Positions 1 through 5,273 of a stretch of DNA of 5,273 nucleotides are shown in pieces. Numbering within the stretch: the stretch's first letter is position 1; each line of letters starts with the position of its first letter. This stretch comes from an uncultured Enterobacter sp. (GTDB taxonomy: Bacteria > Pseudomonadota > Gammaproteobacteria > Enterobacterales > Enterobacteriaceae): the NCBI GenBank assembly GCA_946477805.1, contig CAMKZP010000279.1, positions 1 through 5,273 on the forward strand. The letters are read 5' to 3'. The translations under genes were made by a program, and so were the position numbers. Under the pieces are notes generated by a model. The model was given only the letters and a program-made list of their open reading frames with translations. It ran no database searches and was not told where the DNA came from.

Positions 1-95
1 AATACATTCACAGCTTTTATGGCTGGGTCTGTATCAATGGGAGAGCAACCACTTAATAATAGTATCAGAATCACGCATTTCATTAACTTTTTCAT
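1..95 (-). CDS. Partial lipoprotein, candidate immunity protein of the upstream Rhs toxin (3' end outside window)
   Basis: Reading down from the ATG at 95-93, 31 complete codons are visible before the window ends. The product opens with MKKLMK, then a hydrophobic stretch (VILILLL) and a lipobox LSGC with the lipidated cysteine at residue 17. This is a textbook signal peptidase II signal. Serine follows the cysteine rather than aspartate, which by the usual +2 rule favours outer-membrane sorting. The mature part starts CSPIDTDPAIKA and is too short to classify. The start lies one base after the rhs stop codon (TAATATG), so translation is probably coupled to rhs; no strong Shine-Dalgarno is seen. 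A second ATG at codon 5 is a possible alternative start. A small gene placed directly after an Rhs tip is usually its immunity gene. Export of this one would fit a toxin acting in the periplasm or on the envelope. The lipoprotein call is strong; the immunity role is inferred from position only. Confidence 0.82.
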   Translation of the reverse strand, partial: MKKLMKCVILILLLSGCSPIDTDPAIKAVNV

Positions 96-96
96 A

Positions 97-531
97 TTAG
101 TTTACCAGGCATTCCTGCCATACTTTACAAGCAAGAGCCATGGCTGAAACATCAACTCCAACTCCGACACCTAAAGATTCAGACGACAACATAGGATTAT
201 CTATATCAATAACGTTTGTATAAGCAACATGTCCCGCCAATCCCCCTCCGATCGTCACACCAGCGGAATTACTGACTCCTGAGGCAGGCAAAGATCGGGA
301 CTCTGAATACGTAATTGCCGCACTTAATCCTCCACCAACCCCAGCATGTCCGCATGCAGTAGCATAGATACAAACGTCAGATAATAATTCACTTTTCTGT
401 TTGGCAAATGCGACACCAATGCCAGCATGCCCCCCTAATGATATTAAATCCCCACTAGCGGTGATATCAATAGATGAAGTGCCATACGAATCATCATGCC
501 ATACGTCGTATATCAATTGGTATAAGTTGTA
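97..531 (-). other. Variable C-terminal toxin tip of the Rhs protein, 144 residues, no recognised family
   Basis: This is the part of rhs after the second DPLGL, residues 1196-1339 when counted from the 4116 start. It opens YNLYQLIYDVWHDDSYG. It then turns into four blocks rich in glycine, alanine and valine: ISLGGHAGIGVAFA, CIYATACGHAGVGGGLSAA, AGVTIGGGLAGHVAY and LGVGVGVDVSAMALA. The motif GHAG occurs twice, 27 residues apart (432-421 and 351-340), and AGH recurs in the third block. Cysteines form two C-x5-C pairs (CIYATAC and CKVWQEC). I see no HNH, restriction-like, ADP-ribosyltransferase, deaminase or peptidase motif. The alternating glycine/hydrophobic pattern would suit beta strands or glycine-zipper membrane segments, so a membrane-active toxin is possible, but this is inference. 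The DNA is AT-rich (blocks of 35-38% GC) against about 60% in the core, as expected of an exchangeable tip. Confidence 0.75.
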
Positions 532-3500
532 CAAACCTAAAGGATCTATTTGCTGAATAGGATTGCTAGTATACATATATAGATTCCAATTACCTCGTAG
601 CCCTAACGGATCCTGCGTGATATACCGTCCCTGCTGCGGGTCGTAATAACGGTGGCGGTTGTAGTACATCCCCGTTTCTGCATCAAACTGCTGCCCCGGT
701 AGGCGGATGTGCTGTTGCAGGTTGTTTGGGTTGTCTTCCCGCAGCAGATTACCCCATTCGTCAAATTCTGCCTGCCATACAGTGTGTCCGACTGAATCAA
801 TCAGCGCGATCGGCAGCCCCCGGTGATCGCAGTGGTACAGGTGGATTTTCCTCACCGGAATATATTCCGGCTCCATCTGAGTTTTCAGACGCTCCGGCGT
901 CAGGCCGTACTGCGTCAGCCACTGCAGGTTCTGTTCGCTTATTTGGTTATGTTTCAGTTCCTGTTCGAGGTCATCTAGCATCGTCACCAGCTCCGGCGCA
1001 AACACCATCCCCGCATCCTGCTGGAGTTTTTCTGCCAACGTGCGGCGGACAGCTTTTATCAGCTCACTCGTCCCCGTTTCGATGCGCATCAGCGGTGTGA
1101 AGGTGCCATATTGATACACTGTCTGGAGACGGGTCACGTCCGTCTGCGAGGGGGTCAGACGGTCGCCATCCCAGCCGTACCATACAGATTCGGCAGGTTC
1201 AGGTGGGACCCACCATCCCCCCTCATACGCCTCACCGTGCCAGACCTGCTTGCGGATGCGGCGGCCCAACGGGTCATAGGTATAACGGCTTTCGGTCAGC
1301 AGGTGGTCATTCTGCATTTTTCGATACTGCGTGAGCCGGTGCTGATTATCGTACACGTAGTGATGGGTGATGCTGCCGTCCTGATGGGTCCTCCGCTCGT
1401 TCTTTTCGGTGAGTCTGCCGTGGGCGTCGTAATGGTATAAATGCTCCGCGTCTTCGGCGATGCGGTTATCCCGCCAGATTTCCGGGAACCCTTTGATTGA
1501 CGTAATCCGGTTGCCCGCCGGGTCGGTCGGAGTCCATTGCGTATAGTCGTGATAAGTGGTACTGAACAGCCGTCCGTTTTCATACCCGTAATCACGCTGG
1601 TTGTGAGGTCCGCTGATGTGGATAAGTTGCCCGTCCGCATTCCAGCCGTAGTCCCGGTTAAACGCGGGCTGCTTCAGGTAATAGCTCAGTAATCGGCCGT
1701 CAGGTGAGAAATTGGTGGTCAGGTCATATTCACCAAAGCTGCGCTGCATTTCCCGATGCAGGCGGTCGCGGGTGAACTCGATAAGCGGCGTGTCGCCGAA
1801 TTTCATCCCGGCCAGATAACCGGAGCCGTAAGTCAACCATTCCACCGGCGGGAGCTGGTCGTGCTTTATCCGTTTCACGAGACCGTCACGGTAGTCGTAC
1901 CCGGTGGTGTGCTGCCACAGCAGAGCGCTGGTTTCGGGGCAGTGCACCGTCTGTCGGACAGTGGTTAGGTGGCCTTCATGGCTGTATTCGTAGTTGACCC
2001 CAGCGCGGTGACCACCGCTAAGGTGGCTAATTTCCGCCAGCCAGCCGCGCGTGTCGTAACGCCATTCTTCCGCCAGCTCCCCGTTCACGGTACGGCTGAG
2101 CAGTCGGTCTGCGTCGTCGTACTGCCAGTCCGTGACCAGACCTTCGTCTTCACTGCGGATAAGCAGACCGGACAGGCCGTAGTGATACCGTTTTGTCCGC
2201 CCGTCAAAACCAGTCTCCTGCGTCAGGCGGTCCAACTTATCGTAAGTAAAGGCCATGCGGCTACCGTTCTCGTTGATAAGGGTGGTGGCGCGACCAGCGT
2301 CATCGTATTCCATCCGGCGGATGAGACTACCCTGTGTCACGAATGTGATGTTTCCTGCGACGTCGTAGCCGGTTTCACTGCGGCTCCCGTCCGGGGATAT
2401 CACCGCCGTCAGGTAGCCTGCCGCGCAGTATTCATAGCGAGTCTGATGCCCGCAGGCGTCCGTCTGTGTAGCCAACCTGCCGCGCGCATCGTACTCCTGG
2501 AACTGGCTGAGGCCTTCCTCGTGATGGACGGCAGTTAGCTGGCCGAATCGGTCGTATTCGTAACGGGTCTCGTACCCTGAGCAGTCGGTGTGGATGACGA
2601 GTTGGCCATAACGATTCCAGACCATCTGCCGGCGACTCCCCGTCGGATCTTCACTGGCCGACGGGTACGCGCTGTGCGCGTCATCATATTCATGGCGGGT
2701 GACATTGCCCTCGCGTGAGGTACTGGCGGTTAGCCTGCCTGCGGAGTCATACTCCTGCCGGCTTTTCAACCCGTCCGGATAGACGGTGGCCACCAACTGG
2801 CGCTGGCTGTTGTAGTAAAATTCCGTTAGCCTGCCGTCAGGCGCGACTATGGCGGCCAACAGACCGGAGCCGGGATGCAGGCGGTATTCCGTCCTACGGC
2901 CCGCCGCATCGGTCTGCGCCACCAGCCGACCCGCGTTGTCGAATTCATTGAGGATAGCGCTCCCATCCGCAAGCTCTTTCTTCATTACTCGTTTCATACC
3001 GCCTTCACCTTCAGTATGCAGCACCTCACGGCGGTTCAGGCTGTCGGTGATGATCATATAATGCTTTTCATACTGGTAGCGGTAGCTCAGGCCACCGGGG
3101 TTGTGTTGTTCCGTGACGCGACCGGTGGAATCGTAGCGGTAAGTGGTCTGCGGTCGGCCTGCATACTGGTGAGCTACCATCCGACCCGGGATTTTCTCAT
3201 CGTACGTAAACGAGCGCACCTGTGTGCCGCTGCGGTCATATACTGCAGCCAGTTCACCGCGCGGGGAATAGTCATAATGTGCGAGCGGCGCGGCGGGCAG
3301 ATTCTGCGGATACAGCGGGTCATGTGTCAGCCAGACGTCAGAAAGGCGAATACCGGATGTTGTGGTAGTCAGTCCAAAACTGAAGCGGCGACCTGCACCG
3401 TCTGTCACCCCGCTCACCGCCCCGGCAAACTCCCCGGACGGGGCGCGATGAAACGTCAGGGTCCGGCCAAAACGGTCCGTCAGTCCGGTTAAAACAGCGT

Positions 3501-4116
3501 ACGGCGGCAGCGGCGCGGGTAGTACTTCATCCACGGAAGGCACACGCTCCGCCCAGCCGAGCAGCCACCAGGGCCCCTGCAGGCTGTTTGTCGCCAGATA
3601 AACATGCGGGCTGAGACGAACAGCCTCCGGCAGGGCCTGCCAGAGACGATTTAGAGGATGAATTTCATTCAGGTTCAGAACGCCGCCGCGCGCCAACCAG
3701 AAGAACTCTGTGCGGCTGAATGCCAGTTCACCCGGCAGGAGCGGGTCAAAGTAAATGCTGCGCCCGCCGCTGTCATTGAGAATCAGTTCGTTATCACGAA
3801 GTTGCAGATGGATATCACAAAGTGTTTTCCAGCCCGGGCCAAATAGACCGTCTGGCGCAGGGGTTTTCGTGCGATAGCTGCTGTAGGCGCGGGAGAGGAC
3901 GAACGGCAGCGGTGCGGACAGGGCGAGGTCGGTTTCGCCAGGGAGCACTTTGGCGCCGAGGAGCGGATTGACCGGGCTGCCGTAGGTGACCCCTCCAGGA
4001 CAGACCGAGCAGGCCACACCCGTCGGCGCACCAATCATCACTCCGATGCTGCCCTGCACAATGGGGCCGCCAACTGCAGTCATGTCGCCCTGCCGGGCGG
4101 CGGGTTTTCCGGTCAT
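97..4116 (-). CDS. rhs: Rhs family polymorphic toxin: PAAR-like N-terminus, YD-repeat core, unrecognised C-terminal tip
   Basis: A 1339-residue Rhs protein if started at the ATG at 4116. In-frame ATGs also exist at 4119 and 4137 (1346 residues). The 4116 start is preferred because AAGGA (4128-4124) sits 7 nt upstream and because E. coli Rhs proteins begin MSGKPAARQGDMT, matching MTGKPAARQGDMT here. Residues 1-45 form a PAAR-like segment (KPAARQGD, GGPIVQGS, GAPTGVACSVCPGG). Residues 46-90 carry the conserved NPLLGAKVLPGETDL segment. Roughly 290-1060 contain about sixteen YD-type motifs (YDSAGRLT, YDRFGQLT, YDPLGRR), which build the beta-cage in this family. Residues about 1090-1195 are the RHS-associated core (HLYHCDHRGLP, RLPGQQ, YYNRHRYYDPQQGRYITQDPLGL, then a second DPLGL). 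Residues 1196-1339 are a variable tip. No N-terminal transmembrane segment is seen, and no vgrG or Eag chaperone gene lies in the window. Proteins of this type are delivered by contact, often by type VI secretion, and self-cleave at the core end; delivery here is inferred. Confidence 0.95.
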   Translation of the reverse strand: MTGKPAARQGDMTAVGGPIVQGSIGVMIGAPTGVACSVCPGGVTYGSPVNPLLGAKVLPGETDLALSAPLPFVLSRAYSSYRTKTPAPDGLFGPGWKTLCDIHLQLRDNELILNDSGGRSIYFDPLLPGELAFSRTEFFWLARGGVLNLNEIHPLNRLWQALPEAVRLSPHVYLATNSLQGPWWLLGWAERVPSVDEVLPAPLPPYAVLTGLTDRFGRTLTFHRAPSGEFAGAVSGVTDGAGRRFSFGLTTTTSGIRLSDVWLTHDPLYPQNLPAAPLAHYDYSPRGELAAVYDRSGTQVRSFTYDEKIPGRMVAHQYAGRPQTTYRYDSTGRVTEQHNPGGLSYRYQYEKHYMIITDSLNRREVLHTEGEGGMKRVMKKELADGSAILNEFDNAGRLVAQTDAAGRRTEYRLHPGSGLLAAIVAPDGRLTEFYYNSQRQLVATVYPDGLKSRQEYDSAGRLTASTSREGNVTRHEYDDAHSAYPSASEDPTGSRRQMVWNRYGQLVIHTDCSGYETRYEYDRFGQLTAVHHEEGLSQFQEYDARGRLATQTDACGHQTRYEYCAAGYLTAVISPDGSRSETGYDVAGNITFVTQGSLIRRMEYDDAGRATTLINENGSRMAFTYDKLDRLTQETGFDGRTKRYHYGLSGLLIRSEDEGLVTDWQYDDADRLLSRTVNGELAEEWRYDTRGWLAEISHLSGGHRAGVNYEYSHEGHLTTVRQTVHCPETSALLWQHTTGYDYRDGLVKRIKHDQLPPVEWLTYGSGYLAGMKFGDTPLIEFTRDRLHREMQRSFGEYDLTTNFSPDGRLLSYYLKQPAFNRDYGWNADGQLIHISGPHNQRDYGYENGRLFSTTYHDYTQWTPTDPAGNRITSIKGFPEIWRDNRIAEDAEHLYHYDAHGRLTEKNERRTHQDGSITHHYVYDNQHRLTQYRKMQNDHLLTESRYTYDPLGRRIRKQVWHGEAYEGGWWVPPEPAESVWYGWDGDRLTPSQTDVTRLQTVYQYGTFTPLMRIETGTSELIKAVRRTLAEKLQQDAGMVFAPELVTMLDDLEQELKHNQISEQNLQWLTQYGLTPERLKTQMEPEYIPVRKIHLYHCDHRGLPIALIDSVGHTVWQAEFDEWGNLLREDNPNNLQQHIRLPGQQFDAETGMYYNRHRYYDPQQGRYITQDPLGLRGNWNLYMYTSNPIQQIDPLGLYNLYQLIYDVWHDDSYGTSSIDITASGDLISLGGHAGIGVAFAKQKSELLSDVCIYATACGHAGVGGGLSAAITYSESRSLPASGVSNSAGVTIGGGLAGHVAYTNVIDIDNPMLSSESLGVGVGVDVSAMALACKVWQECLVN

Positions 4117-4123
4117 CATCAAT

Positions 4124-4128
4124 TCCTT
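4124..4128 (-). promoter_or_regulatory. Ribosome binding site deciding the rhs start
   Basis: On the minus strand AAGGA lies 7 nt before the ATG at 4116 and 4 nt before the ATG at 4119. The spacing favours 4116, which is also the start matching E. coli Rhs N-termini. The upstream ATG at 4137 has only a poor GGA close to it, so the extra residues MPQKELM are probably not translated. A start at 4119 would add one methionine. Confidence 0.7.
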
Positions 4129-4137
4129 TTGAGGCAT

Positions 4138-4318
4138 TCATCCAACAATAAAGCACGAATTTTATGCTGAATATTTTGAATACTACCGTGATCTCACCCG
4201 CAAGAAAGCAAACCTAAAACATTGATTTTAAACATTAAACATTCATGAGGGAAATAAATGGAAAGGTAGTGATTTGTAGGCTATATAAATTATGCAGTGA
4301 GCTCATTTTCCGAATATT
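4138..4318 (-). promoter_or_regulatory. AT-rich intergenic region expected to contain the rhs promoter
   Basis: About 180 bases separate the nan terminator from rhs and hold no convincing gene. The block 4201-4260 counts 16 G+C in 60 bases (27%), far below the genes on both sides. AT-rich promoters of acquired genes are often bound by H-NS, which could apply here. Because a strong hairpin ends the nan transcript just upstream, rhs most likely has its own promoter in this gap. I could not pick one with confidence: a TTGCGG with a CAAAAT 19 bases later on the minus strand is the least bad match and is weak. Confidence 0.35.
4217..4243. repeat. Three copies of AAACATT in the rhs upstream region
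   Basis: AAACATT occurs at 4217-4223, 4230-4236 and 4237-4243, the last two in direct tandem. The spacing between copies is 13 and 7 bases. In a sequence this rich in A and T such repeats can arise by chance. They might also be a cluster of protein-binding sites for the rhs promoter. No known operator is recognised. Confidence 0.35.
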
Positions 4319-4353
4319 AAAAAAGCCGGATGGCAATGCCATCCGGCTTTTTT
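4319..4353 (-). terminator. Intrinsic terminator of the nan operon (symmetrical hairpin)
   Basis: A perfect 10-bp GC-rich stem (4325-4334 with 4338-4347, GCCGGATGGC and its complement) encloses a 3-nt loop. Six A on one side and six T on the other extend the pairing to 16 bp. On the minus strand the hairpin is followed by a U tract, so it would end nan transcription. The symmetry means it could work in both directions. The nanQ stop codon TAA (4354-4352) overlaps the A tract feeding the stem by two bases. The GCCGGATG...CATCCGGC sequence also resembles the palindromic core of enterobacterial REP elements. Confidence 0.9.
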
Positions 4354-4819
4354 ATGCGCTTAGCAGGCTGGCGCGGAGCTTCACAACCACCTTTTTAATC
4401 TCTCCCCCCGACTCAACAATACAGCCCGGCTTGTGCGGTTCTCCCGGCATAAAGATCGCAAACATCCCCGCCTTCAACACCACGGACTGTTCGCCGTCGA
4501 TTCGGCCGCACAGCTGATAATCCTCAGCGCTGTGCAGTACCTCGCAGTCACGCGCGGAACCCGCAACCCCAAAGAAAATGCGCTCTTCTCCGGCTAACAG
4601 CAGCTGGATATCAATATACTGCGCGTGCAGTTCGGCCTTCTTCTGCTCCGGCCCTTGCGTGGCAAACTGCATGACGCTCATAAAAACGTCGTCCCCCTGC
4701 AGCGCATAATGGCCAGGCGCTTTTTCCTGCGCCCGGGCGGCAACCACCAGCGTGAGGGCGTCCCCCATCACTGCGGGCAAGCCTGATAAAGGCAGCGTCT
4801 GCAGCTCTCCCAACATCAT
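4352..4819 (-). CDS. nanQ: NanQ (YhcH), N-acetylneuraminate anomerase, YhcH/YjgK/YiaL family
   Basis: A complete 155-residue protein, close in length and sequence to E. coli NanQ/YhcH (about 154 residues). The match includes the MM-GE start, LQGD, KKAELH-QYIDIQLLL, GEERI-FG and PGEPHKPG segments. The family has a cupin-like fold and binds a metal. The conserved H65 in AELH, D70 in YID, E78/E79 in GEER and H129 in EPHKP are candidate ligands or active-site residues. E. coli NanQ is reported to speed ring opening of N-acetylneuraminate so that the NanA lyase receives its open-chain substrate. There is no signal peptide, so it acts in the cytoplasm. The start at 4819 is supported by AAGGAG (4832-4827) 7 nt upstream, although a second ATG follows at once. 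It overlaps nanK by ATGA, indicating translational coupling, and is the last gene before the operon terminator, as in the E. coli order nanATEKQ. Confidence 0.95.
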   Translation of the reverse strand: MMLGELQTLPLSGLPAVMGDALTLVVAARAQEKAPGHYALQGDDVFMSVMQFATQGPEQKKAELHAQYIDIQLLLAGEERIFFGVAGSARDCEVLHSAEDYQLCGRIDGEQSVVLKAGMFAIFMPGEPHKPGCIVESGGEIKKVVVKLRASLLSA

Positions 4820-5273
4820 ACTGCGTCTCCTTGTGCTAACAGCGCCGCGCCCAATAGCCCGGCATCGTGACGGTAATGCGCCGACCGAAGCGCAACCTGA
4901 TACACCTCTGGCTCCTGCAATAAACAGGCTTTCACCAGAGGCAAATAGCCTTCTGCCAGCCCCACGCTGCCGCCGACCACGACCGTCTGGCAGTCGGTGA
5001 CGGCTTTGACATTGGCAATCAGGCGCGCCAGCGTCTGCGCCGAATGCACCACCAGCTGGCGTGCCCGCGCGTCACCCTGCGCGGCTCGGGTGAATATCGC
5101 TTTGGCATCAAGCCCGGCCAGTTCGCCCTGCGCCTGCGCGGCGATGCCGCGCCCGGAGGCAATGGCCTCAACGCACCCTTTTCTCCCGCATCCACACATC
5201 GGCCCGGCGGGATCGGCCAGCGTGTGGCCCAGATGCCCGGCCAGCCCGCCGCTTCCCCTCTGCAGCTTTCCAT
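4816..5273 (-). CDS. nanK: NanK, N-acetylmannosamine kinase, C-terminal half (5' end outside window)
   Basis: The reading frame enters at the window edge; 151 residues are visible, from GKLQRGSGG to the stop at 4816. E. coli NanK has about 291 residues, so roughly the C-terminal half is present. The N-terminal phosphate-binding DIGGT region lies outside the window. The ROK-family zinc site is intact: GHLGH followed by C-G-C-G-x-x-G-C (MCGCGRKGCVEAIASGRG). Further on are VVVGGSVGLAEGY, the ROK C-terminal glycine-rich nucleotide-site segment, and HYRHDAGLLGAALLAQG at the end, all matching E. coli NanK nearly residue for residue. The enzyme phosphorylates N-acetylmannosamine to its 6-phosphate in the cytoplasm, the step after NanA cleaves sialic acid and before the NanE epimerase. 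It overlaps nanQ by 4 bp. In E. coli the operon is induced by sialic acid through NanR, whose site would be upstream of this window. Confidence 0.95.
   Translation of the reverse strand, partial: GKLQRGSGGLAGHLGHTLADPAGPMCGCGRKGCVEAIASGRGIAAQAQGELAGLDAKAIFTRAAQGDARARQLVVHSAQTLARLIANVKAVTDCQTVVVGGSVGLAEGYLPLVKACLLQEPEVYQVALRSAHYRHDAGLLGAALLAQGDAV
4827..4832 (-). promoter_or_regulatory. Ribosome binding site of nanQ, inside the end of nanK
   Basis: AAGGAG on the minus strand lies 7 nt before the first of two adjacent ATG codons (4819 and 4816). The spacing favours the first. The site is inside the last codons of nanK, so ribosomes finishing nanK can restart on nanQ. Confidence 0.8.

Noticed and set aside
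1969..2538. Plus-strand frame of 189 codons opposite the rhs core
   Set aside because: Antisense to the YD repeats, whose biased codons keep other frames open. The translation has no recognisable domain, and several similar antisense frames occur along the core.
600..2900. Repeated YD codon blocks considered as DNA repeats or a CRISPR-like array
   Set aside because: The periodicity is at protein level (YDxxGRLT units about 20 residues apart) with diverged codons and no identical DNA repeats; it is the normal Rhs core.
2875..3492. Plus-strand frame of 205 codons opposite rhs
   Set aside because: The same shadow effect in GC-rich repeat DNA. The minus-strand frame is clearly the coding one because its YD-repeat protein is conserved.
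3815..4156. Minus-strand frame of 113 codons over the rhs start, possible small chaperone gene
   Set aside because: It is an alternative frame of the PAAR-like coding region with a Cys/Arg/Gly-rich translation and none of the features of an Eag (DUF1795) chaperone.
4160..4215. Sigma-70 promoter for rhs (TTGCGG with CAAAAT)
   Set aside because: The spacing of 19 and the weak -10 make this no better than chance in AT-rich DNA, so it is mentioned only within the intergenic entry.
4245..4517. Plus-strand frame of 90 codons starting in the rhs-nan gap
   Set aside because: It runs straight through the terminator hairpin and then antisense to nanQ. The downstream part reflects the complement of a conserved gene, there is no matching family motif, and only about 24 codons lie outside those features.
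5019..5273. Minus-strand frame of 84 codons at the window end
   Set aside because: It overlaps nanK in another frame. The nanK frame carries the ROK zinc motif and near-identity to E. coli NanK, while this one encodes an Arg/Pro/Gly-rich shadow.

Overview
The window is a piece of an enterobacterial chromosome (family Enterobacteriaceae; the genus cannot be fixed from this much sequence). All real genes lie on the minus strand, so the reading order runs from high to low coordinates. The GC-rich housekeeping genes match the sialic-acid (nan) catabolic operon, and the very large gene downstream closely resembles the E. coli RhsA/RhsB-type core from memory of those proteins.

Layout, in transcription order. 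(1) 5271-4816: C-terminal half of nanK, N-acetylmannosamine kinase, cut by the window edge. (2) 4819-4352: nanQ (yhcH), overlapping nanK by 4 bp (ATGA). (3) 4353-4319: a perfect hairpin with A and T flanks that ends the nan operon. (4) 4318-4138: an AT-rich gap (one 60-base block counted at 27% GC) that should hold the rhs promoter. (5) 4116-97: one long rhs gene with a PAAR-like N-terminus, a YD-repeat cage, the conserved RHS-associated core ending in DPLGL, and a 144-residue variable C-terminal tip. (6) 95-1: the first 31 codons of a lipoprotein that starts one base after the rhs stop codon and runs off the window.

The nan genes feed host-derived sialic acid into amino-sugar metabolism. The rhs/lipoprotein pair is an independent unit and has the layout of a contact-dependent polymorphic toxin with its immunity gene. 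The toxin tip matches no family I recognise. It is rich in glycine and small residues, has four strand-like hydrophobic blocks and a repeated GHAG motif, and carries two C-x5-C cysteine pairs. With a signal-peptide-bearing lipoprotein as candidate immunity protein, this suggests a toxin acting in the periplasm or on the envelope. That pair is the most likely undescribed element here. Base composition drops from about 58% to about 33% GC near position 600, inside the conserved rhs core about 23 codons before the canonical tip junction, which points to replacement of the tip by recombination.
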